Shown: positions 26,709-36,200 of the stretch, in pieces | Numbering within the stretch: the first letter of the stretch is position 1 | Layout of the letters: each line of letters begins with the position of its first letter | Assembly: GCF_000317285.1 (NCBI RefSeq) | Contig: NZ_AJLN01000093.1 | Location: 1 to 64,000, forward strand | DNA from: Chlorogloeopsis fritschii PCC 6912 | Lineage (GTDB): Bacteria; Cyanobacteriota; Cyanobacteriia; Cyanobacteriales; Nostocaceae | Direction of reading: 5' to 3' | Length of the DNA stretch: 64,000 nucleotides | Translations under genes and position numbers: made by a program | The notes under the pieces: generated by a model | Told to the model about the DNA's origin: nothing | What the model saw: the letters and a program-made list of their open reading frames with translations, nothing else | Database searches by the model: none

Positions 26709-27952
26709 ATGGCGAAAAATTGGGCGATCGCAATCGGTATTAACCAGTATGAGTACCTGCAACCGCTAAGTTATGCCAAGCGGGATGCACAGTTAATGCA
26801 TGAATTTTTCCGCAATGAAGCGGGATTCGAGAGAATTTTCTTCTTCTCGGATGATTCGCCTGATATTGGTGGAAAATCGACTCGCCCAACCCGCACTAAC
26901 TTACTGCGAGTCTTGCGGCAGTTATTTGAAACTCCCTTTATGGGAGCGGGTGATAATTTTTGGTTTTTCTTCAGTGGTCATGGGATAAGACACGCTGAAC
27001 GTGATTATCTCATGCCTTGTGATGGCGATCCAGAAGATATTGAAAAGACAGCGATTTCCATTAACTATGTCACTGAACGGCTGCGTCGCTGTGGCGCTGA
27101 TAACGTTATCTTGATTCTCGATGCTTGTCGTAATCTTGCTACTCGTGCTGGTGAAGGAATTGGGCGACAAACGGCACAAGAAGCTCGGCAACAAGGAATT
27201 ATCAGCATTTTTTCCTGTAGCCCGCAGGAATATTCCTATGAAATTGATACACTAAAACAAGGTGCTTTTACTTATGCGCTACTCGAAGGATTAGGAATTC
27301 AAGGACAATGCGCCACCGTTGAGCGGTTGAACCAGTATCTAAATTTTCTACCCAAGCACAGTATCAAGCAATCATGGGTAATAATCCTTCCAACTTTAAA
27401 GGGGAAAAACGACCTGTAGAACAAGTGTCTTGGAATAATGCTGTAGAATTCTGCAAACGCTTAAGCCAGAAAACAGGACGTAACTATAGGCTACCCAGCG
27501 AAGCCGAATGGGAATATGCTTGTCGTGCTGGCACAAATACACCCTTTTACTTTGGTGAAACAATTACAACAGATTTAGCAAACTACTACGGAAACCATAC
27601 TTACGCCTCTGCACCAAAAGGTCAATATCGAGAAAAGACAACAGATGTGGGGAGTTTTCCACCTAACGCTTTTGGTTTATACGATATGTACGGCAATGTG
27701 TGGGAGTGGTGTCAAGATCACTGGCATGAAAATTATCAAGGCGCACCCACTGATGGCAGTGCTTGGTTAAGTGGCGGAAATATCATTCGTCGGCTCTTGG
27801 AGGGTGCTTCTGGCAACAAAAATTTTAGGCTGCTCCGTGGCGGTTCCTGGGGCTACTATTCTAGGATTTGTCGGTCGGCGCTTCGCAATAGGGACTACCC
27901 CGATGTTCGTTACACCAATATCGGTTTTCGTGTGGTTGTGATTCTTGCGTGA
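26709..27952 (+). pseudogene. Caspase-like / FGE-sulfatase-domain fusion protein with internal deletion and frameshift
   Basis: The first frame (26709-27419) is a caspase-family p20 domain starting AKNWAIAIGINQYEYLQPL, with the catalytic dyad in FFSGHGIRHAERDYLMPCDG (His) and ILDACRN (Cys). It diverges after RLNQYLNF. From about 27351 another frame carries [20 protein letters not shown] and then a formylglycine-generating-enzyme-like domain to 27952 ([44 protein letters not shown]). Relatives join the two by a linker plus about 60 FGE residues that are missing here. A deletion with frameshift therefore seems to have fused them. The caspase half could still be made. The FGE fold in such proteins is a C-type-lectin-like ligand-binding module rather than a sulfatase activator. 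Confidence 0.82.
27833..27943 (+). other. Putative DGR-type variable region at the FGE C-terminus
   Basis: The last 37 codons read LRGGSW, variable residues, CRSA, variable residues, then NIGFRVV. In cyanobacterial diversity-generating retroelements, target proteins of the FGE/C-lectin class end in this scaffold, with Asn-rich AAY codons in the template at the variable places. Here those places hold GYYSRI, LRNRDYP and VRYT. No reverse transcriptase, Avd gene or template repeat lies in the window. Confidence 0.5.
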
Positions 27953-28031
27953 GCACTTCCAAAAGTCAGATTAGATTAATTTGTAGCAATATCTCATAGA
28001 CTAGAAAGTGAAAGCTCAAAACTAGAAGTTC

Positions 28032-28331
28032 ATGAAAATAGGGTTAAACCAATTACTGCAAGAAAAACGAGAAGAAATCCTGAGTATTGCTGCTAAACAT
28101 GGAGCTTATAACCTGCGAGTTTTTGGTAGTGTAGCTAGAGGTGAAGAAACAGAGGCAAGTGATATTGATTTTTTAGTTGATTACGATTTAGAGAAAATTT
28201 CCCCTTGGTTTCCTGGTGGGTTAATTCTAGATTTAGAGAATTTGTTAAATCGTAAAGTTGATGTAGTAACCTCTAAATCCTTACATTATTTAATTCGAGA
28301 TAAAGTCTTGAATGAAGCTACATTGTTATGA
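28032..28331 (+). CDS. mntA: MntA-type nucleotidyltransferase antitoxin
   Basis: A 99-residue minimal nucleotidyltransferase. The motif GSVARGEETEASDID fits GSx10DxD exactly, the metal- and nucleotide-binding site. Downstream it has LLNRKVDVVTSKSLHYLIRDKVLNEA, the usual end of this family. MntA antitoxins silence the partner HepT ribonuclease by transferring AMP groups to it. The stop overlaps the start of hepT by 4 bp (ATGA), so the two are translationally coupled. It sits in an accessory island beside caspase and integrase genes. Confidence 0.92.
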   Translation: MKIGLNQLLQEKREEILSIAAKHGAYNLRVFGSVARGEETEASDIDFLVDYDLEKISPWFPGGLILDLENLLNRKVDVVTSKSLHYLIRDKVLNEATLL

Positions 28332-28669
28332 AAGATAATCGGGTGTATTTAATTCATATTCGAGATTGTATCACCAGAATTAAGCAATATACAGTTGAAG
28401 GTAAAGAAGTATTTTTTCAAGACATCAAAACCCAAGATGCAGTCTTAAGGAATCTTCAGGTAATGTGTGAATCTGTACAAAAACTACCCAGTGATTGGAA
28501 AAACACGTACCCTGAAATTGAATGGAGTAATATTGCTGGTTTTCGGAATAGATTAACTCACGAATATCTGAATGTAGATCTCGATATTGTTTGGAGTGTA
28601 ATTGAAAAGTATTTACCAGACTTAGAAAGAACGATTGAAGCAATGGCGCAGGAATATTGGAATATTTAG
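28328..28669 (+). CDS. hepT: HepT-type HEPN ribonuclease toxin
   Basis: A 113-residue all-helical HEPN (DUF86) protein. The active-site motif appears as FRNRLTHEY, fitting Rx4HxY, in which His, Arg and Tyr are needed for RNA cleavage and Tyr is the site of adenylylation by MntA. The lead-in RDCITRIKQYT and DIKTQDAVLRNLQVMCES are standard for the family. It follows mntA with an ATGA overlap, making a type VII toxin-antitoxin pair. It may stabilise the surrounding accessory DNA or act in phage defence. Confidence 0.92.
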   Translation: MKDNRVYLIHIRDCITRIKQYTVEGKEVFFQDIKTQDAVLRNLQVMCESVQKLPSDWKNTYPEIEWSNIAGFRNRLTHEYLNVDLDIVWSVIEKYLPDLERTIEAMAQEYWNI

Positions 28670-29063
28670 CGAGAAATCAAACAAACAGTCGGCGCTTTTG
28701 GCTGTGAACTGTATAGTCACTTCAATATAAAATTAGTCAAAATTTTTACCTGCTCATACAAGATATTATGTATAAGCGTGTTTTTTCATAGCTTCTCACA
28801 TTTCAAAGTTGGGTGAATATCAGGCTAATATTGCTAATAAACAATACCAGTAGTTAGTCTTTTGCTCAATACCTTTGGTTTTTGTATAACAGTCTGATTG
28901 TTTAGTTTTTGATAGTTTTGTTGCAGCTTGCAAATTACACGTTGCTTTATTCTAAAAACAAGGGCGTAGGGAGCATCTTGCTTAACTCAGGCGAGGTGTA
29001 AATGCATGGTACAAGCAAAAATCAAGCATAATTTATAACCTCAAAGGAACTGACTTGAGACAG
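28670..29063. other. Intergenic region after hepT
   Basis: About 390 bp, AT-rich. No open frame, no hairpin stronger than chance, and no sequence resembling a template repeat for the upstream variable region. Confidence 0.4.
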
Positions 29064-29246
29064 ATGAAGCAACTTATTTATCAGTTAACACCAACCGAAT
29101 CTACAACGCAACAAGTGCCAACACTCAAATCCAGATTGTTAGCAATTCTGATAGCCGGAGGAATGGAAGCGGTAAGAGCAACATTGAGTCATCCACTTGT
29201 TGACATTGCTATTGAGATGATAAAAAAGTTGCTGGAAATGAAATAA
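29064..29246 (+). CDS. Small hypothetical helical protein
   Basis: A 60-residue protein, MKQLIYQLTPTESTTQQVPT, then LKSRLLAILIAGGMEAVRAT and a C-terminal amphipathic helix with HPLVDIAIEMIKKLLEMK. I recall similar C-terminal helices in cyanobacterial pentapeptide-repeat and effector-associated proteins, but I cannot name a family. ATG at 29064 is chosen over TTG at 29055. AAAGGAAC, 15-22 bases upstream, is a weak ribosome-binding candidate. It stands alone between hepT and the integrase and could be a fragment of a longer gene. Confidence 0.45.
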   Translation: MKQLIYQLTPTESTTQQVPTLKSRLLAILIAGGMEAVRATLSHPLVDIAIEMIKKLLEMK

Positions 29247-29422
29247 AATTGCTTCTTGTGGTTTAGTAATTAAGTAGCCGTCATCAACTGCGTACCCAGA
29301 ATGGATGAAAAACTTTCTTCCTTCTGCCTCCTGCCTTTAAGCAAAGAAGCGATCGCTTAAAAATATACAAATGTACTATAAATTACCAAATTCAATGGGG
29401 TGCGTTAGGCTAGCCCCTATTT

Positions 29423-30892
29423 TCAACTCAACAATTCACCCAATTGATGCTGAATTAATATCCCTTTTAAAGTTTCATTTTCTGCTCTTAAAGCCAGATT
29501 TTCTACTTCTAATTCTCTAATTCTTTCTTTCAGTGCTTCTTTACTTGTACCTTGTCTGTGAATAACAACTTCTTTATATATTTCTAAATTAGTATCTTCA
29601 TTCATCCACCTTTGATAAGATTTAGTATGCTCTTGTACTGTATGTCCCATATAATCTGCCATTGTCTTAATTGGAACTTGTAGACGATGGCCGCGAATAG
29701 CATAAGCATGACGTAAATCATAAGGTCTAAAACCTATACTACTGGTTCTAAACTTGATATAAATTTTTGCTGTTTTATTACTTAATTTTCCACCATTAAA
29801 AGGAAGTTTTATATTTTTCAAATCAAATAAATCTACCCAATGAGGATATAGTGGTGGAATACCGCAATTGCGTTCACCAGTCTTAGTACCTGCCGTTAAA
29901 CTAGGATTAAGAGTAACTAAATGAAAAGTATTAGCTGGGTTAGTAAAAGCTTCTAAATCTATAGCAAATAGTTCATGAGGTCTTAAACCATAAGTTGCTA
30001 ACATTCCATATGCCCATTGCCATTGTTCAGGTAAGGTAATGTTCTCCTTACTAGCATAAGGTGATAATGGCACTCCTATTTTTGTAAAACCTTGAATAAT
30101 TTCGTCATCGCTAGGAATTTTCCGAATTGTAGGAGTAGGTAGGGGAGTTGCGTAAGAATTAATAATTTTAATGCCATCAAATCCACAAAACTCACAAAAC
30201 TTCTTCAGTTGCCAAGTCAAATAAAATCGAGATGGTGTATTTGGTTTAGTTTTTTGCAGTGCAATTTCTAGGCTATCTTGTGAAAGAGGGCTATCTTGTG
30301 GGAGCTTTTTTAAATGCCTAATGTAATGGCTTTCCCAAGTGCGAATTCCTTGTCTATTTTGTTCGTGAGTTTTCCAAAATTCCTGCTCGTATTCTTGAAT
30401 TAATTCACTAATTAATTTTGCACTTTTCCCCTCATCTAGTAGTGTTAGTTTTTGTGCTTGCTTACCCAGGAGTTCTGGTGTCCACTGAAATTGTTTAGTA
30501 ATTAACAATAAATCTAATTCTCGTGCTTTAGCGATCGCTGCTTTCACACCAATATCATTGGCAACAAAACCTAATGACAAAGTGTACTGTTTATGAGGGC
30601 TACCATTTTTACCTACATCACCAGCTTTACAGGGAAAAGAACCTTGCAAACCAATAGACTTAGCACTAGTAAGCTTTAGTTTTATTTTGACTCTATCTAA
30701 ACTTAAAGCAGTGTTAGCTTGCCCAACAGTGTGCTTGATTCTCAAATACTCACGCTCCATCTTTACAAATTCATCTGTGGCAGTATGCTTGGATTTCCAC
30801 TGCTTCCACTTCGATGGTTCCCATTTATCAATTGGAACACCATCCCATTCGGCTTTGCGAGGATCGTAGGTACTGGATTGGTTGCCAGACAT
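29423..30892 (-). CDS. XisA/XisC-type tyrosine recombinase (site-specific integrase)
   Basis: A 489-residue tyrosine recombinase that resembles the XisA and XisC excisases of heterocyst DNA rearrangement across its length. N-terminal core-binding parts include HKQYTLSLGFVANDIG and FQWTPELLGKQA. The catalytic domain has YGMLATYGLRPHELFAID (Arg near residue 305), FRPYDLRHAYAIRGHRLQVP (Arg near 392) and MGHTVQEHTKSYQRW (nucleophile Tyr near 425). The first His of the usual HxxR box is Tyr (YDLR), as I recall for XisA. A C-terminal leucine-rich coiled coil ends the protein. It may excise or integrate the surrounding accessory element; no att repeats were identified. Confidence 0.9.
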   Translation of the reverse strand: MSGNQSSTYDPRKAEWDGVPIDKWEPSKWKQWKSKHTATDEFVKMEREYLRIKHTVGQANTALSLDRVKIKLKLTSAKSIGLQGSFPCKAGDVGKNGSPHKQYTLSLGFVANDIGVKAAIAKARELDLLLITKQFQWTPELLGKQAQKLTLLDEGKSAKLISELIQEYEQEFWKTHEQNRQGIRTWESHYIRHLKKLPQDSPLSQDSLEIALQKTKPNTPSRFYLTWQLKKFCEFCGFDGIKIINSYATPLPTPTIRKIPSDDEIIQGFTKIGVPLSPYASKENITLPEQWQWAYGMLATYGLRPHELFAIDLEAFTNPANTFHLVTLNPSLTAGTKTGERNCGIPPLYPHWVDLFDLKNIKLPFNGGKLSNKTAKIYIKFRTSSIGFRPYDLRHAYAIRGHRLQVPIKTMADYMGHTVQEHTKSYQRWMNEDTNLEIYKEVVIHRQGTSKEALKERIRELEVENLALRAENETLKGILIQHQLGELLS

Positions 30893-31082
30893 AGCAATTT
30901 TAATTATTTCTTAATTGAATGGTGTAGCATCAGCTGACTCTGATTTCAAATTGTAAGTCCTATATTGGTTGTAAGCATAGGTAAAGCTCTTTCATACTAG
31001 AGATTTTGCCAGCTTTCTAGCAAATTTATGCTGATTTGTTAATGACAAGAGCGAATTTCATAATACCAGGGGGCGAAAAATT

Positions 31083-31751
31083 ATGAACAAAATTATCAAC
31101 ACCAGCACAAAATATATTTTCCCTATCATGCTAGTGGCAATATTTGCCAGTCTCAGTAGTTGTAATTCTAGTCCTAACTCTAGTAATGTTGACAGTCAAA
31201 CTGCTAACACTACAACATTACCAACACCAAATAGCGAGATTCCTGCATCGGTTACACCATCTCCAATCCCTACAGCATCCATATCACCCACACCATCCCA
31301 AACTCCAACGACGTCTAGTCTCAACACTCAATCGAGCAATAAGCCACCCTTGCCTGAAGAAAGCCCTCAAAACAAAACTTCTTCTCAGAGCGCTGCTGCT
31401 ACTAAAAGGGTTGACGTGACTTTATATACGAGTGATGCTCAATGCCAAGATCTGATTCCACAAAAAATTGAAGTCTCGGCAGCAGAACCTGTTACAGGTA
31501 CAGTGGGTAAAATATTAGAACAACGAGATAGTGCAGACTTTAGCTTCTCCGGATATCGTGTTAACATCAAAAATGGTGTAGCCACAGTAGATTTACGAGT
31601 ATCGCCTAAGTCCCAACGGCAGATAGCTTCTTTGTCTAGTTGCGAGCAGTTTGCTCTATTTGGCAGTCTCCGCAAAACTCTCACTAGTAATTCTCAATGG
31701 GGAATTAAAGAAGTTCGCTTTACTGAAAAAGGCGAGGAAATTGTGCTTTAA
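31083..31751 (+). CDS. GerMN-domain lipoprotein
   Basis: A 222-residue exported protein. A signal sequence ends at SLSSC-N (lipobox), so lipid anchoring is expected. A long Thr/Ser/Pro-rich linker (about residues 28-105) follows. The C-terminal GerMN domain starts at KRVDVTLYTSDAQCQDLIPQ and continues with VRVxIKNGVATVDL-like sequence, ending SLRKTLTSNSQWGIKEVRFT. Such proteins occur in cell envelopes beyond spore formers; the role here is unknown. The gene is preceded by GGGGGCGAAAAATT, a weak ribosome site. It is followed by a dense hairpin array that may end transcription. Confidence 0.85.
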   Translation: MNKIINTSTKYIFPIMLVAIFASLSSCNSSPNSSNVDSQTANTTTLPTPNSEIPASVTPSPIPTASISPTPSQTPTTSSLNTQSSNKPPLPEESPQNKTSSQSAAATKRVDVTLYTSDAQCQDLIPQKIEVSAAEPVTGTVGKILEQRDSADFSFSGYRVNIKNGVATVDLRVSPKSQRQIASLSSCEQFALFGSLRKTLTSNSQWGIKEVRFTEKGEEIVL

Positions 31752-31783
31752 GAAAAAGGCAGAAGGCAGAGAGAAGTTGGAGC

Positions 31784-31881
31784 GGAGGCTTCCTCGGATG
31801 GTGCGAGCGGGGATAGCTGTGGTTGCTGTGCAACCACAGCGTCGGCTCTGCCGACAGCAGAAAAATCTCCGATTTTTCTGC
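31784..31881. repeat. Array of perfect hairpins with three-base loops
   Basis: Downstream of the GerMN gene lie consecutive palindromes. GAGG/CCTC has a CTT loop (31785-31795). An 11-bp stem GCTGTGGTTGC has a TGT loop (31816-31840). A 6-bp stem GTCGGC has a TCT loop (31841-31855). An 11-bp stem GCAGAAAAATC has a TCC loop (31857-31881). The last three abut almost without spacers. They may form a terminator, but the layout is that of mosaic palindromic repeats; see also 41554 and 46200. Confidence 0.85.
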
Positions 31882-31998
31882 CCCCGCCGCACCTGCATGG
31901 CAATCCAAACTTCGGAGGGGCAGGGGGCAGAAGGGTTAAACATTTTCTATGTTCCTGTTCCCTTGCCTCCACCCGTAACTTTAATTTTGCCTAACCTA

Positions 31999-32274
31999 CT
32001 AACTTTCCTGCTTGCCGCTCTGAGAATTGAGCCACTGCTCAAGCAACTCTATCAAGATGTCGCTCATTTGCCGCTCTTGAGAAGCCGCAGCTGCCTTAAG
32101 CTGACGGTGCAATTGCTTGGGCAGATAAACAGTTGTACGGGTATAATCAGGATCGGTACTTTTAGTCGTGCGAGAACTATTTTCAGCACTTGGCTGAGGC
32201 TGATCCCTTTGTTGACGACTGCGGGCAGCATCAATTAACTCGTCAAAACGGCTACCTTTTTTCTTGCTACTCAT
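31999..32274 (-). CDS. Ribbon-helix-helix partition partner (ParB-like/CopG family)
   Basis: A 91-residue basic protein beginning MSSKKKGSRFDELIDAARSR. The C-terminal half carries a ribbon-helix-helix fold: TRTTVYLPKQLHRQLKAAAA forms the DNA-contacting strand and first helix, and RQMSDILIELLEQWLNSQ the second helix. The ATG overlaps the parA stop by 4 bp (ATGA), so the pair is an operon. Small RHH proteins next to a short ParA act as centromere-binding proteins in type Ib partition systems, as on plasmids and integrative elements. An earlier in-frame ATG exists but lies inside parA. Confidence 0.85.
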   Translation of the reverse strand: MSSKKKGSRFDELIDAARSRQQRDQPQPSAENSSRTTKSTDPDYTRTTVYLPKQLHRQLKAAAASQERQMSDILIELLEQWLNSQSGKQES

Positions 32275-32861
32275 GGTAATATCTCCTCTCCAACCTCGGC
32301 GTAACATCGCCATGCAATACGTGCGTAAGGATCTTTCACTGCATTGACTGGCACCCCTTCTAAAGCTGCCCGTTGAAATACAGCCAGTCGTCGAATTTTA
32401 GACTTAAATACAGGCAGTTGTGCCCCTTCTAAGGCTGTTTTAGCATCTTCCCCAGCTTTGTTTGGATTGGGAGGAATAATAGTCAGCAAAATTCGATAAT
32501 TTGTCTTCAGTTTCTGGAGCACATCAACCATTTGCAGTGTTGCAGCTAAAGCGATCGCATCAGGAGTTGTGGGTATAACAAGTAAGTCACACCCCTTAGC
32601 AATGGTTTTTAACTCATCCGCATCAGGTCTAGCTGGGGTATCAATTACTATATGCTCGTAAAATCTCGCTAAATTCACCCCCTGCTTTTCATCTGCCACC
32701 TTAAACGGTAATCTACCTCGATTTGACCAGTCTAAAGCACTGCGGTTCAAATCTCCGTCTACTAATAGGGTGTCAGCTTTAGTTTGAAGATATGTAGCTA
32801 GGTGTAACGCAGTTGTAGACTTGCCCACCCCGCCTTTAAAAGCCGCTACTGTGATAATCAT
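32271..32861 (-). CDS. parA: ParA-family partition ATPase
   Basis: A 196-residue short ParA of the plasmid (type Ib) sort, starting MIITVAAFKGGVGKSTTALHL with the deviant Walker A box. HIVIDTPARPDADEL is Walker B/A', and LVIPTTPDAIALAATLQMVDVL and LLTIIPPNPNKAGEDAKTALE follow as usual. It moves DNA or cargo along the nucleoid by ATP-driven dimerisation. It overlaps the RHH gene by 4 bp. The DNA in front holds repeats that could be its centromere and operator. Its presence beside an integrase and a toxin-antitoxin pair suggests an integrated plasmid or integrative element. Confidence 0.92.
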   Translation of the reverse strand: MIITVAAFKGGVGKSTTALHLATYLQTKADTLLVDGDLNRSALDWSNRGRLPFKVADEKQGVNLARFYEHIVIDTPARPDADELKTIAKGCDLLVIPTTPDAIALAATLQMVDVLQKLKTNYRILLTIIPPNPNKAGEDAKTALEGAQLPVFKSKIRRLAVFQRAALEGVPVNAVKDPYARIAWRCYAEVGEEILP

Positions 32862-32907
32862 TTTTCGTAATAGCAAATAATGCCAAGATTCTACTGCAAG
32901 TGTATAG

Positions 32908-33040
32908 ATGTTTAAATGCTTAGATGTGTTTTGTATGTTTAAATGTCTAAATGTTTAAAGTTATAAACTACTAAAACAACTAGTAGTATTAGTAGTATTC
33001 AATGCTTAAACATTTAAAAATTTGAATGTTTAAAAATCCA
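32908..33040. promoter_or_regulatory. Iteron-like repeats upstream of parA (candidate parS/operator)
   Basis: Repeats of ATGTTTAAA(TG) occur at 32908-32918, 32935-32945, 32951-32959 and 33026-33034. An inverted copy lies at 33005-33016 (CTTAAACATTTA, complement TAAATGTTTAAG, against TAAATGTTTAAA at 32948). Between them TAGTAGTAT is repeated at 32981-32989 and again about 9 bp on. Clustered iterons just upstream of a ParA/RHH operon are the expected place for the partner's binding sites. Confidence 0.65.
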
Positions 33041-33261
33041 GATGTTTTGTTTAATAACAATAAACTTATATAGCTAGATAAATATATAAAATTTTAAAAA
33101 TACAGCTATATATTTTTATAGCTAACTTTGACTTAAAAATTTTTGATAAGTACAGTACCTAAACAAAATTAATTACACATTCTCTACGCTGTTCCCTTGC
33201 CTATCATCTGGCAACTCGCGGTAAATCAAGCCACAATAGAGAGTCATGACTGCGTGGTGGG

Positions 33262-36200
33262 ATGGGTGCCATGAAACTAGAGAAAAGAACTACGCTGCAT
33301 TTTCAGGAAGGAAGTTCTGACAAAGTTTATGAAGTAGATTTGTGCCAGGTAAGTGAAGGGCGCTATGTAGTAAATTTTCGCTATGGGCGTCGTGGGAGTA
33401 ACTTCAAAGAAGGAACAAAAACTACTCAGGCAGTACCTTTACAAGAAGCGCAGCGAGTATTTAACAAGCTGGTAGAGGAGAAAACAAAAAAGGGATATCG
33501 TGATGTCGCCAGCACAGAGGGTAGTGTAACGCCAGTCGATAAACCTGTTGAGAAGAAAACTGTTTTAGATGAGAATCCAAGAAAACAAGCAATACTCAAG
33601 CGCCTTGCTAACAATCAACCTAGCAAATGGAAATTAGAACGGGCGATTTGGCGTGCGGGAGAACTTAAAATTACTGAAGCCACACCTTTGCTATTAAAAC
33701 TGATCGGCACTGGCGAAGCTTTGAGAGATTACTGCATTGCCTGGGCATTAGGTTGGTGTGGGGGTAAGGGTGCAATTCCTGCACTTATCAAACTATATCA
33801 AAATGCTTCCAGTCCAGAATTTGTGAGTCGTATCGCCTTTGAAGCACTCCTCAAGCTTTCAGATGCAGAAACAAAAGCTGCTTTGCAAGCAGAGATCATA
33901 GAGTTTTTGCTACCAGAATTGCAAAGGCTGGCGCGAAATGGTTCAGCAGAAGCGTTTGCAGCAGAACTCCGCACGTATCTTGAACGCAGCAACTACAAAG
34001 GTTTTGCGGTTTTAGACAAAATTTATCAAATTGATAATCAGTATGTGCGCCCTGCATTAATTGATATTTTATGCAAAGCGCCTTTCAAACCCAACTACTT
34101 CCAGCGCCTGCGTCACATTTTCAAGATGGCTGAATATCGCCATGATACCGAAGTATTTGGTATTCTTGCCTATCGCTTGGAGATAGAAAGGGCAAGCTTT
34201 TCTAGTAAAACATCCTATATTTTTCCTAATGGCGAATGGTTGATCAAGTGTAGATGGCAGTACGATACCAGAACTCATAAAGATGAAGTTGTAGAAGAAC
34301 TAAAACGTTCTGAGTCAAGAATTGCTTACAGCAGGCAAACTCGTGAATATTTACTGCGGCGAGTGTGGCGTACCTTGAAACAATTAGGTGAAGAGGGAGA
34401 CACTGACTATGTAAAAATGGCGGTGGGAATTCTGCTTCAGTATTCTGATGCGGATGCAGAAAAAGTTTGGGAGTCAACTTTTTATCGCTGGGAACGTTCC
34501 AACTGGACTCGTGTTGAGTTTAAACGAAATTGGGATGCATATGCTGGTTATTTAACTTTTAACCATATCCTCTACGAAAAAAGTCCCCGTTACGAGTTAA
34601 AAGTAAATTCCAAAGCGTGGCGGTGTCGGGAAGGTTATAAACCAGGCGATCCAGAACCACCAATACGAGAAGAGGCGTTTCCCGAACTTTGGGAACAACA
34701 CCCACAAGCACTGCTGCAACTGCTATTAGAAAGCAAGTGTCACCCCGTTCATTGTTTTGCTGTCAAAGCCTTACGAGCGTGTCACCGCTTCTGTGCTTCT
34801 ATTAATATAGATGCGATCGTAAAACTGGTTAACAAACCTTACGAAGTTACAGCGCAATTTGGTTTTGAACTGGCGCTACTTAACTACAATCCCGCCTCAC
34901 CAAACAAAGAATTAATTCTTGCTTTAGTTAATTGCCTATCTGAAGGTGCTCGTACTCAAGCTTACCAATGGATAGAGCAACAACGCGAGTTCTTTTTAGA
35001 AGATAGCAACTTCATAACTACTCTAGTAGTCAGCCAAAAAAGCGATACTCGCACTTTTGCACGCAGACTGTTGGGAACTTCAATTTTAAGCAATAGTACA
35101 TCTAAAATACTCATTGGGCGCATCATTGCCGAATTGATCGCATTTACACCAAAAGCTTCCCCAGAGTTAGCAAAAGAAATTTCAGAAACCCTAGTGGTAT
35201 GCTTTCCACTTCAGTTACGAAGTTTAAGCTTGAGCGTAGTCAATGACCTTTTAGCACATCCCATCTTGGAAATTCAAGAATTAGGTGCTCGTATTCTCCT
35301 CAATCACGAAACAACTGCCGAAAACTTGCCGCCACAGATAATCGAATCCCTTCTGGCATCACCTCACGAATCCTTGCGAGTTCTAGGTATTAGGCTCTTT
35401 GGTCAACTGCCAGATGAGAAACTTATAGGAGAAGAGAGTGATTTGATTGTGGCTATGGCGGTGAATGTAGTTGAAGATATCCGCAATGCCATCAAACCAA
35501 TTATTTGTCGATTAGGAGCATCTTACCCAGCTTTTACCGTTCAGATAGCATCTGATTTGATTGAAATTCTCCTCACACCAGAAAAACACGAAGGAGTTCA
35601 CAGCTATTTGGTGCGTTTGCTACGAGAAGACTTGCAGGGATGGATGCCAAGCATTAACAAAGAAACTACTTTAAACTTACTCCAGGTACAATCTTCGGCT
35701 GTACAAGAATTAGGTGGTTTGTTGCTGGGTGCAAATTACCAAAATTGGCTGTCAGAATTTACTACTTACGAAATCGTTAAACTTGCCAGTCACGAAATTT
35801 TATCAGTGCGGGAAGCTGCACGGCAGATGTTTGGACAAATCTTAAATCGCCTGCGTACAGATCCACAAGAGATGTTAGTGGCAGTGCAGATGTTAGAGGC
35901 AAAGTGGGAAGATTCACGAGAATTTGCCTTTAAAATATTGACAACAGAGTTCAGCGATCGCGAATTTACACCAGAAGTTTTAGTCAGTATTTGTGATAGC
36001 GTTCGAGAAGAAGCACGGAGACTTGGGCGTGATTTATTAACTCGTAACTTTCAAGCAGCAGATGGAGAAGAATATCTGTTGAAATTTAGCGAACATCCAT
36101 CAGCAGATATGCAGTTATTTGCTACTAATTATTTAGAAAATTATGCTGTAGATAATCCAGAAAGATTGCGGGAGTTGGCACCATTTTTCATCAGTGTATT

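Noticed and set aside
28670-29060. Template repeat or reverse transcriptase of a DGR after the FGE-like gene
   Set aside because: I looked for an adenine-rich variant of 27833-27943 and for RT motifs and found neither.
31651-32238. Long plus-strand frame across the hairpin array and the RHH gene
   Set aside because: It runs through palindromic repeats and the antisense of a recognisable gene; the translation is repeat-derived.
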